Positions 45,910 through 54,675 of a DNA stretch of 64,000 bases are shown here, piece after piece. Made by a program: the position numbers and the translations under genes. The first letter of the stretch is position 1; each line of letters opens with the position of its first letter. Source of the DNA: Anaerolineales bacterium (GTDB taxonomy: Bacteria > Chloroflexota > Anaerolineae > Anaerolineales > Villigracilaceae); the NCBI GenBank assembly GCA_020634885.1, contig JACKAW010000006.1, forward strand, positions 128,501 to 192,500, read 5' to 3'. Below the pieces are notes generated by a model that saw only the letters and a program-made list of their open reading frames with translations, had not been told where the DNA came from and did no database searches.

Positions 45910-46836
45910 ATGCTGAGCATTTATAAAAACGTAGAAGGTGGGCTGGAAACGCTCGAAACCATTGCAAACGGTGCGTGGGTCAATGTTGTAGACCCAACGC
46001 CGGATGAGGTTGAAAAACTGGTCAATTGGGGGATGGAGATGGACTATATCAATTACTGTCTCGATCAAGATGAAATGCCGCGTATGGAACGGGATGAAGA
46101 TTACACTTTCATCCTTCTTCGCATTCCCGTTCGGCAGCCCGAAAAGGATATTCCATATATCACCGCCCCACTTGGCATCATGATTCTTGGGAACAAGATC
46201 ATTACCATTTGCCGCTACGACAGCGATATTTTCAAAGCGCTCACCAATGGCAAATACAAACAAATGCGTACCGGCAAACGCTACCGCCTTACCCTTTATA
46301 TCTTTCTCGAAACCGCCGCTCGCTATTTGAATCTTCTGCGTGAGATCAACCGCGCCACCGAAGATGTGGAAGACCGTTTGCAAAAATCCACCCAGAACCG
46401 TGAATTGCTCGAATTGCTCAAATATCAAAAAAGCCTGACCTTCTTTGCCACCGCCCTGCGCTCCAACGAAGTGATGATGGAGCGCGTGCAAAAAACGCAG
46501 ATGTTCAACTACTACGAAGAAGACCAGGACTTGCTCGAAGATGTGCTCACCGAAAACCAGCAAGCCATTCAAATGACCAGCATCAATGCCGAAATCCTTT
46601 CCAGCATGATGGATGCCTTCGCCTCGATTATCTCGAACAACCTGAACGTGGTCATGAAGGCGCTTGCCGCGCTCACCATCATTCTCAATGTGCCGACCAT
46701 CGTCGCCTCGTTCTATGGCATGAACGTGTACTTGCCCGGCGAAAATCACCCGCTTGCATTTCTCACCGTCATCGGGCTGGCGCTTGGGCTTACTGCCATT
46801 GCAACGTACATCTTTTACAAACGGAATTGGTTCTAA
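45910..46836 (+). CDS. corA: CorA-type magnesium/cobalt transporter
   Basis: 308 residues. Large N-terminal cytoplasmic domain of alternating alpha and beta elements with the long helix carrying NLLREINRATEDVEDRLQKS, then two membrane helices at the C-terminus. The selectivity signature is YGMN in ASFYGMNVYLPGENHP (near residue 273), followed by helix 2 and a basic tail. The family forms pentameric channels for Mg. ATG follows AAGGAGG. Its stop overlaps the next ATG by one base. Confidence 0.92.
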   Translation: MLSIYKNVEGGLETLETIANGAWVNVVDPTPDEVEKLVNWGMEMDYINYCLDQDEMPRMERDEDYTFILLRIPVRQPEKDIPYITAPLGIMILGNKIITICRYDSDIFKALTNGKYKQMRTGKRYRLTLYIFLETAARYLNLLREINRATEDVEDRLQKSTQNRELLELLKYQKSLTFFATALRSNEVMMERVQKTQMFNYYEEDQDLLEDVLTENQQAIQMTSINAEILSSMMDAFASIISNNLNVVMKALAALTIILNVPTIVASFYGMNVYLPGENHPLAFLTVIGLALGLTAIATYIFYKRNWF

Positions 46837-47684
46837 TGGAAGCTCAAGTTTTCTTCGATGCCAAAGCCATCCTTGGTGAAGGTCCCGCATGGGACGAGAA
46901 GACTCAAACGCTTTACTGGGTCGATATTCTTGCAAAACGAGTCTATGCCGGAACTGAAGTGCTTGTTGAATTGGATGAATTCATCGGCTGCCTTGCCCCG
47001 CGAAAAAACGGGAATTTGATTTTGGGAAAACGCGCCTCTTTCGTAGACTTTGACCTGCGCACCTCCCAGCAGACCGTTCTCGCCGCTGTGACCGAATCTG
47101 CCACCAACCGCATGAACGATGGTAAATGTGACCCCGCCGGTCGCCTCATTGCCGGTACGATGGACATGAACGAGAAAGATCCCACGGGAACCGTCTACTC
47201 ATTCGACGGAGAAGATACGCGCGTCTTATTCCGTGACGTGACCATCTCCAACGGCATGGCGTGGAGCCCCGACTACAAAACTTTCTACTACATTGACACG
47301 CCTACACGTGAGATTCAAGCGTTTGATTATGACCTGCCTACAGGAAGCATTGCAAATCCACGTGTGGCGTTTAAGATTTCTGAACAAATGGGATGGCCCG
47401 ACGGTATGACCTCTGACACCCAGGGCAATTTGTGGATCGCCATGTGGGGTGGGGCAGAGGTGACGCGCTGGAACCCGAATACAGGCACAATGATCGGTCG
47501 GGTTTCGGTGCCCGCCTTGCAAACCTCGTCGGTGGTCTTTGGCGGCAGGGATAGAAACGAGTTGTATGTCACATCTGCGCGGGTAGGCATGAGCGAAGAC
47601 AGCCTGAATATTTTCCCCCTGTCAGGCGGGTTGTTCAAAATAGTAACAGATGTCGAGGGGATGCCGACTTTTGAATTTGGGTAA
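46836..47684 (+). CDS. SMP-30/gluconolactonase-like protein
   Basis: 282 residues from ATG 46836, which overlaps the corA stop (TAATG). Motifs of the six-bladed propeller: ILGEGPAWDEKTQTLYWVDI at 12-31 with the metal-binding Glu, NRMNDGKCDPAGRLIAGTM near 90 (Asn and Asp ligands), and ISNGMAWSPDYKTFYYIDT near 133 (Asn and Asp). It hydrolyses sugar lactones with a divalent metal (Ca, Mn or Zn). Coupling to corA is unexpected by function but not unusual for compact operons. The GTCACG hairpin after it may terminate transcription. Confidence 0.85.
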   Translation: MEAQVFFDAKAILGEGPAWDEKTQTLYWVDILAKRVYAGTEVLVELDEFIGCLAPRKNGNLILGKRASFVDFDLRTSQQTVLAAVTESATNRMNDGKCDPAGRLIAGTMDMNEKDPTGTVYSFDGEDTRVLFRDVTISNGMAWSPDYKTFYYIDTPTREIQAFDYDLPTGSIANPRVAFKISEQMGWPDGMTSDTQGNLWIAMWGGAEVTRWNPNTGTMIGRVSVPALQTSSVVFGGRDRNELYVTSARVGMSEDSLNIFPLSGGLFKIVTDVEGMPTFEFG

Positions 47685-47693
47685 AGCAGGTAG

Positions 47694-47712
47694 GTCACGC
47701 TTCAAGCGTGAC
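47694..47712. repeat. GTCACGCTTCAAGCGTGAC hairpin
   Basis: A near-perfect 19-base palindrome between two convergent genes, ending just before the stop of the DUF45 gene. It lacks a long T-run, so it is a weak terminator at best. Confidence 0.6.
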
Positions 47713-48393
47713 TTACAAATTTAATTTCTCGCCATTCTCTCGCAACCACTTGCGCTGACGTTTGTAATCGGGGCAAATCTTCTCGACCAAATTCCAAAAG
47801 CGGGGGGAATGGTTCTTCACCTTCAAATGCGCCAATTCATGCAAGACCACATAATCCACCACCTCCAGCGGAGCCATCACAAGCCGCCAGGTGAAGTTGA
47901 TGTTTCCGCTTGCGCTGCACGAACCCCAGCGCGTTTTCGCCGAATTGACCTTGACCTGCTTCGGTTCAAATCTGTGCAAGGTGGCGTAGTGATTCACGCG
48001 TTCGTTGAAAATTGTTAATGCCTGCGTTTTATACCACTGCGTGAACATCCGCTCGCCGCGTTCTCGCGCAGAAGCCGACAGGGTGAACTCCCCGTCGAAT
48101 TTGAGAGCAGGCCGCTGAGGTGGGACGAGGCGCAGCTCGTAATCTGTTCCGAGGAAAAGAAATTTTTCCCCATCCATGTATTGCTTCTTCGGAACCTCGA
48201 CAATCGCCTTCATCTTTTCACGCGAGCGGATGATCCAATCCATTTTCTCTGCGATGAAGCTGTGAATATCGTTCAGCGTTGCCCGCCTCGGCGCACGGAC
48301 GGTGAGACTGCCATCGCGTTCGATGATGAGCGCAATCGTGCGGCGTTTGGCGCGGACGAGTGTATCAATTTGAATTGCGTTATTTTCTGTCAT
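47713..48393 (-). CDS. DUF45 (YgjP-like) zinc metallopeptidase
   Basis: 226 residues. Zinc site HELAHLKVKNHSPRFW near residue 178 (HExxH with a third His/Glu further on) and the block VNSAKTRWGSCSASGNINFTWRLVMAP before it, the hallmark of the YgjP/SprT-like M48-type DUF45 family. These small enzymes are often linked to restriction-modification or DNA repair genes, but here the upstream neighbour is a 2-hydroxyacid dehydrogenase with which it overlaps by 14 bases. Substrate unknown. Confidence 0.88.
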   Translation of the reverse strand: MTENNAIQIDTLVRAKRRTIALIIERDGSLTVRAPRRATLNDIHSFIAEKMDWIIRSREKMKAIVEVPKKQYMDGEKFLFLGTDYELRLVPPQRPALKFDGEFTLSASARERGERMFTQWYKTQALTIFNERVNHYATLHRFEPKQVKVNSAKTRWGSCSASGNINFTWRLVMAPLEVVDYVVLHELAHLKVKNHSPRFWNLVEKICPDYKRQRKWLRENGEKLNL

Positions 48394-49354
48394 ACACTTC
48401 CGGGTTTACACAATGCGGCAAACGCTCACCCTTCAACCCCGCGATCAAATTCTCTGCTGCAAGCCGCGCCATTTCGTCGCGGGTGTGTTCACTGGCGCTG
48501 CCAATGTGCGGGAGAATGACGCAGTTCTCCAGCGTGAGCAGGGGAGAATCCAGCGGCAAGGGTTCGGGGTCGGTCACATCCAAACCGGCGGCGAATATCC
48601 GTTTGGCTTTTAACGCCTCATACAAAGCGGTTTGATCTACAACCGGTCCGCGCGAGGTATTCACAAAAACGGCATTCGGTTTCATCTTCGAGAGAAAGTC
48701 CGCGTTTACCATGTGGCGTGTGGCAGCATTCAACGGCGTATGCACCGAAACAAAATCAGATTGCTTCAGCAACTCATCGAGGCTGTTCATTTTTATCGCG
48801 CCAAATTCTGGCTCTGCACTCGGGCTGTAAAAAATGATCCGCAGCCCAAAGCCAACGGCGCGTTTTGCCACCGCCCGCCCAATGCGACCAAAGCCCACAA
48901 TGCCGAGCGTTTTACCTGCCATGTCCATGCCAAGCAGCATGGATGGATGCCATGTCTTCCACTTGCCTTCACGAATATAGCGTTCTGATTCAACGATACG
49001 CCGACCCGCCGCAAGTAGCAGCGCAAAGGCAATATCGGCGGTGGCATCGGTCAAAATGCCTGGCGTGTTGCCAATCGGAATTCCACGCGCGGTCACATCG
49101 GGCACAACGATATTATCGAAACCCACCGCATGGTTGCTAACCACTTTTAATTGCGATCCGGCTGCATCCAACAATTCTGCATCTACACGGTCGGTGAGCA
49201 TACTGATGAAGCCATCTACACCGCGCACTTTTTCAAGCAACACATCACGCGTGGGCGGCATTGCCTGATCCCACACATCTGCATCACAAAAATCCAACAC
49301 CAAATTCAAACCGGCATCACGCATTTTTCGGGCAACAAATACCTTGGGGCGCAT
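48380..49354 (-). CDS. D-2-hydroxyacid dehydrogenase (glyoxylate/hydroxypyruvate reductase)
   Basis: 324 residues. NAD(P) fold GFGRIGRAVAKRA near residue 153, catalytic Arg in NTSRGPVVDQ near 235, Glu in DPEPLPLDSPL and His in LPHIGSAS near 285: the complete catalytic set of the glyoxylate reductase (GyaR/GRHPR) branch. It reduces glyoxylate or hydroxypyruvate to glycolate or D-glycerate. Divergent 32 bases away is a glycerate kinase, so conversion of hydroxypyruvate to glycerate to 2-phosphoglycerate is a plausible joint role. Confidence 0.88.
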   Translation of the reverse strand: MRPKVFVARKMRDAGLNLVLDFCDADVWDQAMPPTRDVLLEKVRGVDGFISMLTDRVDAELLDAAGSQLKVVSNHAVGFDNIVVPDVTARGIPIGNTPGILTDATADIAFALLLAAGRRIVESERYIREGKWKTWHPSMLLGMDMAGKTLGIVGFGRIGRAVAKRAVGFGLRIIFYSPSAEPEFGAIKMNSLDELLKQSDFVSVHTPLNAATRHMVNADFLSKMKPNAVFVNTSRGPVVDQTALYEALKAKRIFAAGLDVTDPEPLPLDSPLLTLENCVILPHIGSASEHTRDEMARLAAENLIAGLKGERLPHCVNPEVYDRK

Positions 49355-49386
49355 CGCAACTCCTTCTGCGTTATCATACTCGAAAC

Positions 49387-50706
49387 ATGAAAAATATTTC
49401 CACAGCTACGTTGCACACACATCCGCACGGCAAAGACATTATGCAGATCCTAAATGCCTGCATAAACGCCGTCGAGCCGGGCAATGCCATCCGCAACTTT
49501 GTGCGCCGTGAAAAAAATATTTTGCAGATCGAAGACCAAAAATATGATCTGAATGAATTTGACCAAGTGACCGTGCTTGGTTTGGGCAAAGCGACCGAAG
49601 CCATGTCGCTTGCCTTGTTGGATGTACTCGGTTCGTATCCAAGCCGGGGCTTGCTCATTCCAAAACAAGCCTTCACTTCCCCCGCCAGCGGATTCACCGT
49701 CTCGCCCGGCGGACATCCCGTCCCAACCGCAGCGAGCATCCACGCCGGAAATTCCGCCTTCGATCTTGCCTCCACGCTCACAGAAAAAGACCTGCTCATC
49801 TGCCTCATCTCTGGCGGCGGCTCGGCACTGATGACCTCACCCCAGCGCGGGCTGCAACTTGAAGACCTTCAAGCCCTCACCAAACTTCTGCTCGCCTGTG
49901 GCGCCCGCGTAGACGAGATCAACACCCTGCGCCGTCACCTCGACCGAGTGAAAGGCGGCGGCATTGCCAAGTCTGTGAATGGGGCGCGCATTGCCAGTCT
50001 GATTCTCTCGGACGTGGTGGCTAATCCGCTTGAAGCGATTGCATCTGGTCCCACCGCGCCAGACCCATCCACACGAGAAGACGCGTTGAGTATTTTGAAG
50101 AAATATGACCTGCTGGCAAAAGTCCCTGCCGCGATTTTGCAGGTTTTAGAAAACACCCCCGAAACACCCAAACCGAATGACCCGTTATTTGAGCGTGTGC
50201 AAAATGTTTTAGTGGGCAGTAACTCACTCGCCGCCGAAGCCGGGTTGGAGATGGCGAAGTCGCTCGGCTTTGAAACGCATTTCCTCGGCGATACATGGCA
50301 AGGCGAAGCCCGCGAGGTTGCCAAAAAGTTGTGCAGATATTTCAAGCGCGAGTACCCTCGTCCATTTTGTTGGATCGCAGGCGGTGAAACCACCGTCACC
50401 TTGCATGGGCGCGGCAAAGGCGGGCGCAACCAGGAACTCGCCCTCGCCGCTGCCATAGAAATGAATGGACTTGAAAACTCCATGCTCATCACCCTCGCCA
50501 CGGACGGCGAAGATGGTCCCACCGATGCGGCGGGTGCCGTAGTAGTGGGGGAGAGTTACCAGCGAGGGGAGCGGCTTGGGGTCAATGCTCAAGCCTTCCT
50601 GAGTCAGAACGATGCACATTCCTATTTTGAGAAACTGGGCGATCTGCTCCAAACCGGTCCAACCGGCACAAATGTCAACGATCTGACCATCCTTTTTGGG
50701 TTTTAG
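49387..50706 (+). CDS. Glycerate 2-kinase (MOFRL/DUF4147 family)
   Basis: 439 residues from ATG 49387; the frame is open further up inside the divergent gene but has no start signal there. Family landmarks: VLGLGKATEAMSLALLDVLG near residue 60, ISGGGSALMTSP near 142, HLDRVKGGGIAKSV near 181 and the C-terminal MOFRL part GGETTVTLHGRGKGGRNQELAL near 335. It phosphorylates D-glycerate with ATP to 2-phosphoglycerate. The -10-like TATCAT at 49372-49377 ends 9 bases before the ATG, another probable leaderless start. It pairs with the divergent hydroxypyruvate reductase. Confidence 0.9.
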   Translation: MKNISTATLHTHPHGKDIMQILNACINAVEPGNAIRNFVRREKNILQIEDQKYDLNEFDQVTVLGLGKATEAMSLALLDVLGSYPSRGLLIPKQAFTSPASGFTVSPGGHPVPTAASIHAGNSAFDLASTLTEKDLLICLISGGGSALMTSPQRGLQLEDLQALTKLLLACGARVDEINTLRRHLDRVKGGGIAKSVNGARIASLILSDVVANPLEAIASGPTAPDPSTREDALSILKKYDLLAKVPAAILQVLENTPETPKPNDPLFERVQNVLVGSNSLAAEAGLEMAKSLGFETHFLGDTWQGEAREVAKKLCRYFKREYPRPFCWIAGGETTVTLHGRGKGGRNQELALAAAIEMNGLENSMLITLATDGEDGPTDAAGAVVVGESYQRGERLGVNAQAFLSQNDAHSYFEKLGDLLQTGPTGTNVNDLTILFGF

Positions 50707-50759
50707 CATAAAGATATGCAAACTCTACTCAAAAGTTAATAATTCTTACACTCCTCTTA

Positions 50760-50788
50760 TTGACGTGAATTTTTACGGCTGATATTAT
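50760..50788 (+). promoter_or_regulatory. Sigma-A promoter of the heat-shock operon
   Basis: TTGACG at 50760-50765, a 17-base spacer and TATTAT at 50783-50788. The CIRCE operator begins 14 bases downstream. Confidence 0.75.
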
Positions 50789-50802
50789 TATTCCGTTATC
50801 AA

Positions 50803-50829
50803 TTGGCACTCTAAAATAAAGAGTGCTAA
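50803..50829 (+). promoter_or_regulatory. CIRCE operator
   Basis: TTGGCACTC, nine bases, GAGTGCTAA: the CIRCE inverted repeat with one change (G for A in TTAGCACTC). It is the binding site of HrcA, whose gene follows, and lies between the promoter and the ATG. Confidence 0.95.
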
Positions 50830-50839
50830 ATTTTTGAAT

Positions 50840-51877
50840 ATGCCGAACCTCACCGAAAGACAGAAAACCCTCCTGATGCTAATCATCCGTGATTACATCG
50901 ATACTGCCCAGCCCATTGGCTCGAAGCGGTTGGCAGAGCATTACCACATCAATCTGTCGTCGGCGACCATTCGTAATGAGATGGCGGCTCTCACTGAAAT
51001 GGGCTACTTGCGCCAACCGCATACCTCCGCCGGACGCGTGCCCACCGAAGAAGGCTACCGCTATTTCGTCAGTGAGATGATGCACAGCGCCGAACTGCCC
51101 GAAACCGTTCAGCGCACCATCTCGCACCAGTTCTTTCAATCGCGCCCCGAACTCGATCAGTGGATGACCCTCGCGGCGTCCATCCTTGCAAGCCAATCGC
51201 AGGGCGTTTCGGTTGTTGCCGCGCCGCATGTCGAAAGTACAAAATTCAAGCATGTTGAATTGATCTCGACCCAAGGGCGACAAGTGCTCATGGTGTTGGT
51301 GATGCTCGGTGGGGAAGTGTCACAGCAGATTTTGACGTTGGCGGAACCTGTCGCTCAAGAACGTCTCAGCGGAACAGCAGCGCGTCTTAACGGACTTTTA
51401 GCGGGTCAGACCGCCCAAGCCATGTCCACGCTGACGGCTCGTCCCGACCCGCTCGATCAGGACATCCTCCTGCTCATTGCAAACGACATGCGCCGCCTGA
51501 CCGAAAAAGCATCCGGCGAAATCTACACCGACGGTTTGACCAACATTTTGGGCGAACCTGAATTCTCCGAGGTGGACGGTCCGCGGCGGGCATTGAAGAT
51601 TTTTGAAGAACCCGCCACCTTGCAGGATTTGCTGGCAAAGACCACCAGCAACAGCAATGTCGGCGCCTTGCAAGTGTTGATCGGCGGCGAAGGCGAATAT
51701 GATGACCTGCGTCAGTGCAGTTTGGTCATTGCCCGTTACGGCGTCCCTGGCATGGCAACCGGCGCGTTGGGGGTGCTCGGTCCCATGCGCATGGCATACT
51801 CGCGGACAATTCCCACCGTGAGATTCGTGGCTGGGCTGTTGAGCGAATTGGTCAGCGATAACATCTCAGGCGAATAA
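50840..51877 (+). CDS. hrcA: Heat-inducible transcription repressor HrcA
   Basis: 345 residues from ATG 50840. N-terminal winged helix: LTERQKTLLMLIIRDYI, QPIGSKRLAEHYHINLSSATIRNEMAALTEMGYL and PHTSAGRVPTEEGYRYFV, the standard HrcA signature; the rest is the GAF-like dimer domain ending in CSLVIARYG and GPMRMAYSRTIPTVRFV. It binds CIRCE and represses the hrcA-grpE-dnaK-dnaJ operon until heat sequesters GroEL. A CIRCE site is directly upstream, so it is autoregulated. Confidence 0.95.
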   Translation: MPNLTERQKTLLMLIIRDYIDTAQPIGSKRLAEHYHINLSSATIRNEMAALTEMGYLRQPHTSAGRVPTEEGYRYFVSEMMHSAELPETVQRTISHQFFQSRPELDQWMTLAASILASQSQGVSVVAAPHVESTKFKHVELISTQGRQVLMVLVMLGGEVSQQILTLAEPVAQERLSGTAARLNGLLAGQTAQAMSTLTARPDPLDQDILLLIANDMRRLTEKASGEIYTDGLTNILGEPEFSEVDGPRRALKIFEEPATLQDLLAKTTSNSNVGALQVLIGGEGEYDDLRQCSLVIARYGVPGMATGALGVLGPMRMAYSRTIPTVRFVAGLLSELVSDNISGE

Positions 51878-51881
51878 AATC

Positions 51882-52042
51882 TATGTCACCCCTTCGGGGT
51901 TTGGAATTTGATTTCGTTTGAGGCTATAAAAATAACACCCCTTCGGGGTTGTTTGATGGTGTAAATGACATTTCAATCCCGAAGGGATGAAATGATTATA
52001 GAAAATGTAATAGAGAGAAATAAATCCCGAAGGGATGACATA
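51882..52042. repeat. CCCGAAGGGAT repeat cluster between hrcA and grpE (4 copies)
   Basis: Two copies read ACCCCTTCGGGGT (near 51888 and 51937) and two read ATCCCGAAGGGATGA (near 51975 and 52024), about 40-50 bases apart. The two halves are inverted relative to each other, so large stem-loops are possible. It fills almost the whole hrcA-grpE gap. Confidence 0.8.
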
Positions 52043-52067
52043 ACAACGTCAAACGGAAGTGATATTT

Positions 52068-52619
52068 ATGGCAGAAGAAGTGAACAAGAACGAAGAAATC
52101 GAAGAGACTCAAGCCGCAGCGGAAGAACAGGCTGAGACGACCGAGCAGGCTCCCGTCGACGCGGAGCGTGAGGCGTTGATCCAGCAGTTGAAAGAGGCTG
52201 AAGGGAAGATCGTCGAATATAAGGACGGGTGGGCGCGGACTCAGGCGGAGTTCCAGAATTTCCGCAAACGAGTAGACCGCGATAATGAGTTGTTCAAGGC
52301 ATCCACGAAGGGCGACATTATCAAGAAGGTGCTGCCCGTGCTCGATGACCTGGAGCGTGCTCTGCAAAACCGCCCCGCAGATGATGCTTGGGCAAATGGC
52401 GTGGAGTTGGTGGTGCGCAAATTCCAGAACATTCTGGATATGGAAGGCGTCAAGAAGATCGAAGCCAAAGGCGCAGAGTTTGACCCGAACTTTCACGAAG
52501 CGATCTCCAACGAGCCTTCGGATGAAGTGGAAAGCGGTCATGTGATCGATGTGGTTCAGAACGGTTATGTGATCGGTGAACGTGTGATCCGACCGGCATT
52601 GGTGAGAGTTGCCCAGTGA
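52068..52619 (+). CDS. grpE: Nucleotide exchange factor GrpE
   Basis: 183 residues from ATG 52068. An acidic N-terminal coiled-coil (EEVNKNEEIEETQAAAEEQAE style) leads into DGWARTQAEFQNFRKRVDRD, the long dimer helix, and the C-terminal beta domain with LDMEGVKKIEAKGAEFDPNFHEAI and GHVIDVVQNGYVIGERVIRPALV. It releases ADP from DnaK. It lies between hrcA and dnaK in the standard order, although unusually wide repeat-filled gaps surround it. Confidence 0.95.
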   Translation: MAEEVNKNEEIEETQAAAEEQAETTEQAPVDAEREALIQQLKEAEGKIVEYKDGWARTQAEFQNFRKRVDRDNELFKASTKGDIIKKVLPVLDDLERALQNRPADDAWANGVELVVRKFQNILDMEGVKKIEAKGAEFDPNFHEAISNEPSDEVESGHVIDVVQNGYVIGERVIRPALVRVAQ

Positions 52620-52737
52620 TTTCGTGTTCACGTGTCAAGTGTTCCAGTATCGTAAGTGATGCTGTGAATCGTGACACTGAAATACCGGAAAACTGGAACA
52701 CAGACAAAGAAATGCAGAGACACTGGAGAACTTAATT
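52620..52737. repeat. GTGTCA/TGACAC and AACTGGAACAC simple repeats between grpE and dnaK
   Basis: CACGTGTCAAGTGTTCCAGT pairs roughly with ACTGGAACAC, with TGTGAATCGTGACACTGAAA in the middle. The motif is shared with 29691-29757, where it is coding. The dnaK ATG (52738) immediately follows GAGAACTT, with no good ribosome site. Confidence 0.6.
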
Positions 52738-54618
52738 ATGGCAAAAATCATTGGTATTGACTTAGGCACGACCAACTCGGTAGCGGCGGTGATGCAAGGC
52801 GGCGAACCGATCGTGATCCCATCGGCGGAAGGGGAGCGTTTGGTTCCTTCTGTGGTGGCGATGAATAAAAATAACGAGCGTTTGGTGGGACGTGTGGCGC
52901 GCAATCAGGCGATCACCAATCCGACCAATACGATCTTTTCGGTGAAGCGTTTTATGGGTCGCAAGGCAGGCGATGCCGAAGTGGAACGCACCAAGAAGCG
53001 CGTGCCCTATGCGGTGAATGAAGCCGCGAATGGCGATGTGCGCGTGGAACTGGGCGGCAAGGATTACTCCGCGCCGGAAGTTTCGGCGATGATCCTTGCG
53101 AAGATCAAGGCAGATGCCGAAGCCTTTTTAGGTGAGACCATTACGCAGGCGGTGATTACCGTGCCTGCTTACTTCAATGATGCCCAACGCAACGCAACCA
53201 AAGATGCGGGCAAGATCGCAGGTTTGGAAGTGCTGCGTATCATCAACGAGCCGACGGCTTCTTCGCTGGCATACGGCTTGGATAAGAAGAAGAACGAAGT
53301 CATCATTGTGTACGACCTCGGCGGCGGTACCTTCGACGTGTCCATTTTGGATGTGGGTGATGGTGTGTTCCAGGTTCGTGCCACGAGCGGCGATACCTTC
53401 CTCGGCGGCGATGACTTTGACCTTCGCATTATGGATCATTTGATCGCCGAGTTCAAGAAAGACAACGGCATTGATCTGAATAATGACCGACAGGCGCTTC
53501 AGCGTTTGAAGGAAGCCTCCGAAAAGGCGAAGATCGAACTTTCGACCGTGATGCAGACCGAAATCAACCTGCCTTACTTGACAGCAGACGCAAGTGGACC
53601 CAAACATTTGGTGATGACCCTGACTCGCGCCAAGTTCGAGCAGTTGGTTGCCGATCTGGTAGACCGCACCATTGCGCCGGTCAAGCAGGCGCTTGCCGAT
53701 GCCGACTTGAAGGCTGGCGACATCAACGAAATTGTTTTGGTTGGCGGTATGACCCGTATGCCCGCCATTCAAGACCGTGTACGCGCTTTCTTTGGCAAAG
53801 ACCCGCACAAAGGTGTGAACCCCGATGAAGTGGTTGCCATTGGTGCGGCAATTCAAGGCGGCGTGCTCGGCGGGGATGTGACTGACATCCTCCTCCTCGA
53901 TGTGACGCCGCTGACCCTTGCTATTGAAACTCTCGGCGGCGTTGCCACGGCTCAGATCGAACGCAATACCACCATCCCGACCCGCCGTTCACAGGTATTC
54001 TCCACTGCGGCAGACAGCCAGACTCAGGTTGAAATCCATGTCTTGCAAGGTGAGCGCCCAATGGCGGCGGATAACAAGTCGCTGGGCAAGTTCATTTTGG
54101 ATGGCATTCCACCTGCGCCGCGTGGCGTCCCTCAAGTGGAAGTGACCTTTGATGTGGATGCGAACGGCATTCTCAAAGTCAGCGCACAGGATAAAGCAAC
54201 GGGTAAGAGTCAGCACATTACCATCACCGCCTCTTCAGGATTGAGCGATAGCGAAGTGGAAAAGATGCGCAAGGATGCTGAATCACATGCCGAGGAAGAC
54301 CGCAAGCGCAAGGACTTGATCGAAGCGCGTAATAATGCCGATAACACCGTCTATGCGGGTGAGAAGGCGTTGCGCGATTTGGGCGATAAAGTCCCGGCGG
54401 AGATCAAGGCTGAAGTCGAGGCGAAAAGCGCCGAGGTCAAGGAAGCAGCGCAAGGTGAAGATGTGGAGAAGATCAAAGCCGCAGTCGAATCCTTGGGACA
54501 GACCATCCAAAAGATTGGTGCATCCGTTTATGAGCAGGGTCAAGCTGCAGGGGCGGGCGAAGCGGGTTCTTCATCCGACGCGGGACCTGATGTGGTGGAT
54601 GGGGAAGTCAAAGAGTAA
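52738..54618 (+). CDS. dnaK: Chaperone DnaK (Hsp70)
   Basis: 626 residues. ATPase domain: IGIDLGTTNSVAAVM at 5-19, VPAYFNDAQRNATKDAGKIAG near 142, IVYDLGGGTFDVSILDVG near 187 and LVGGMTRMPAIQ near 332. The substrate-binding part begins with LLLDVTPLTLAIETLGG near 383, and the lid ends in a Gly/Ser/Asp tail. Length is normal. It folds proteins with DnaJ and GrpE. All operon genes are on one strand from the CIRCE promoter. Confidence 0.98.
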   Translation: MAKIIGIDLGTTNSVAAVMQGGEPIVIPSAEGERLVPSVVAMNKNNERLVGRVARNQAITNPTNTIFSVKRFMGRKAGDAEVERTKKRVPYAVNEAANGDVRVELGGKDYSAPEVSAMILAKIKADAEAFLGETITQAVITVPAYFNDAQRNATKDAGKIAGLEVLRIINEPTASSLAYGLDKKKNEVIIVYDLGGGTFDVSILDVGDGVFQVRATSGDTFLGGDDFDLRIMDHLIAEFKKDNGIDLNNDRQALQRLKEASEKAKIELSTVMQTEINLPYLTADASGPKHLVMTLTRAKFEQLVADLVDRTIAPVKQALADADLKAGDINEIVLVGGMTRMPAIQDRVRAFFGKDPHKGVNPDEVVAIGAAIQGGVLGGDVTDILLLDVTPLTLAIETLGGVATAQIERNTTIPTRRSQVFSTAADSQTQVEIHVLQGERPMAADNKSLGKFILDGIPPAPRGVPQVEVTFDVDANGILKVSAQDKATGKSQHITITASSGLSDSEVEKMRKDAESHAEEDRKRKDLIEARNNADNTVYAGEKALRDLGDKVPAEIKAEVEAKSAEVKEAAQGEDVEKIKAAVESLGQTIQKIGASVYEQGQAAGAGEAGSSSDAGPDVVDGEVKE

Positions 54619-54674
54619 TTGGTAATTGGAGATTGGTAATTCAATCTCTAGTCACTAATCTCCAATCTCTAAAT
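54616..54674. repeat. TAATTGGTAATTGGAGATT inverted simple repeat between dnaK and dnaJ
   Basis: AATTGGTAATTGGAGATTGG on the left is matched by CACTAATCTCCAATCTCTAA on the right. The dnaJ ATG follows directly. The same design lies between ybaB and recR (62247-62311). Confidence 0.75.
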
Positions 54675-54675
54675 T

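Noticed and set aside
45892..46935. A 347-codon minus-strand frame opposite corA
   Set aside because: Shadow of corA, which has a full family signature (GMN) and a ribosome site.
49261..49386. A longer start for glycerate kinase (42 extra codons)
   Set aside because: It would lie inside the divergent dehydrogenase gene and reads as its antisense; ATG 49387 begins the family's usual N-terminus.
51882..52042. Regularly spaced repeats resembling a short CRISPR array
   Set aside because: Copies are in both orientations, the repeat core is only about 12-15 bases, spacing varies and no cas genes are near.
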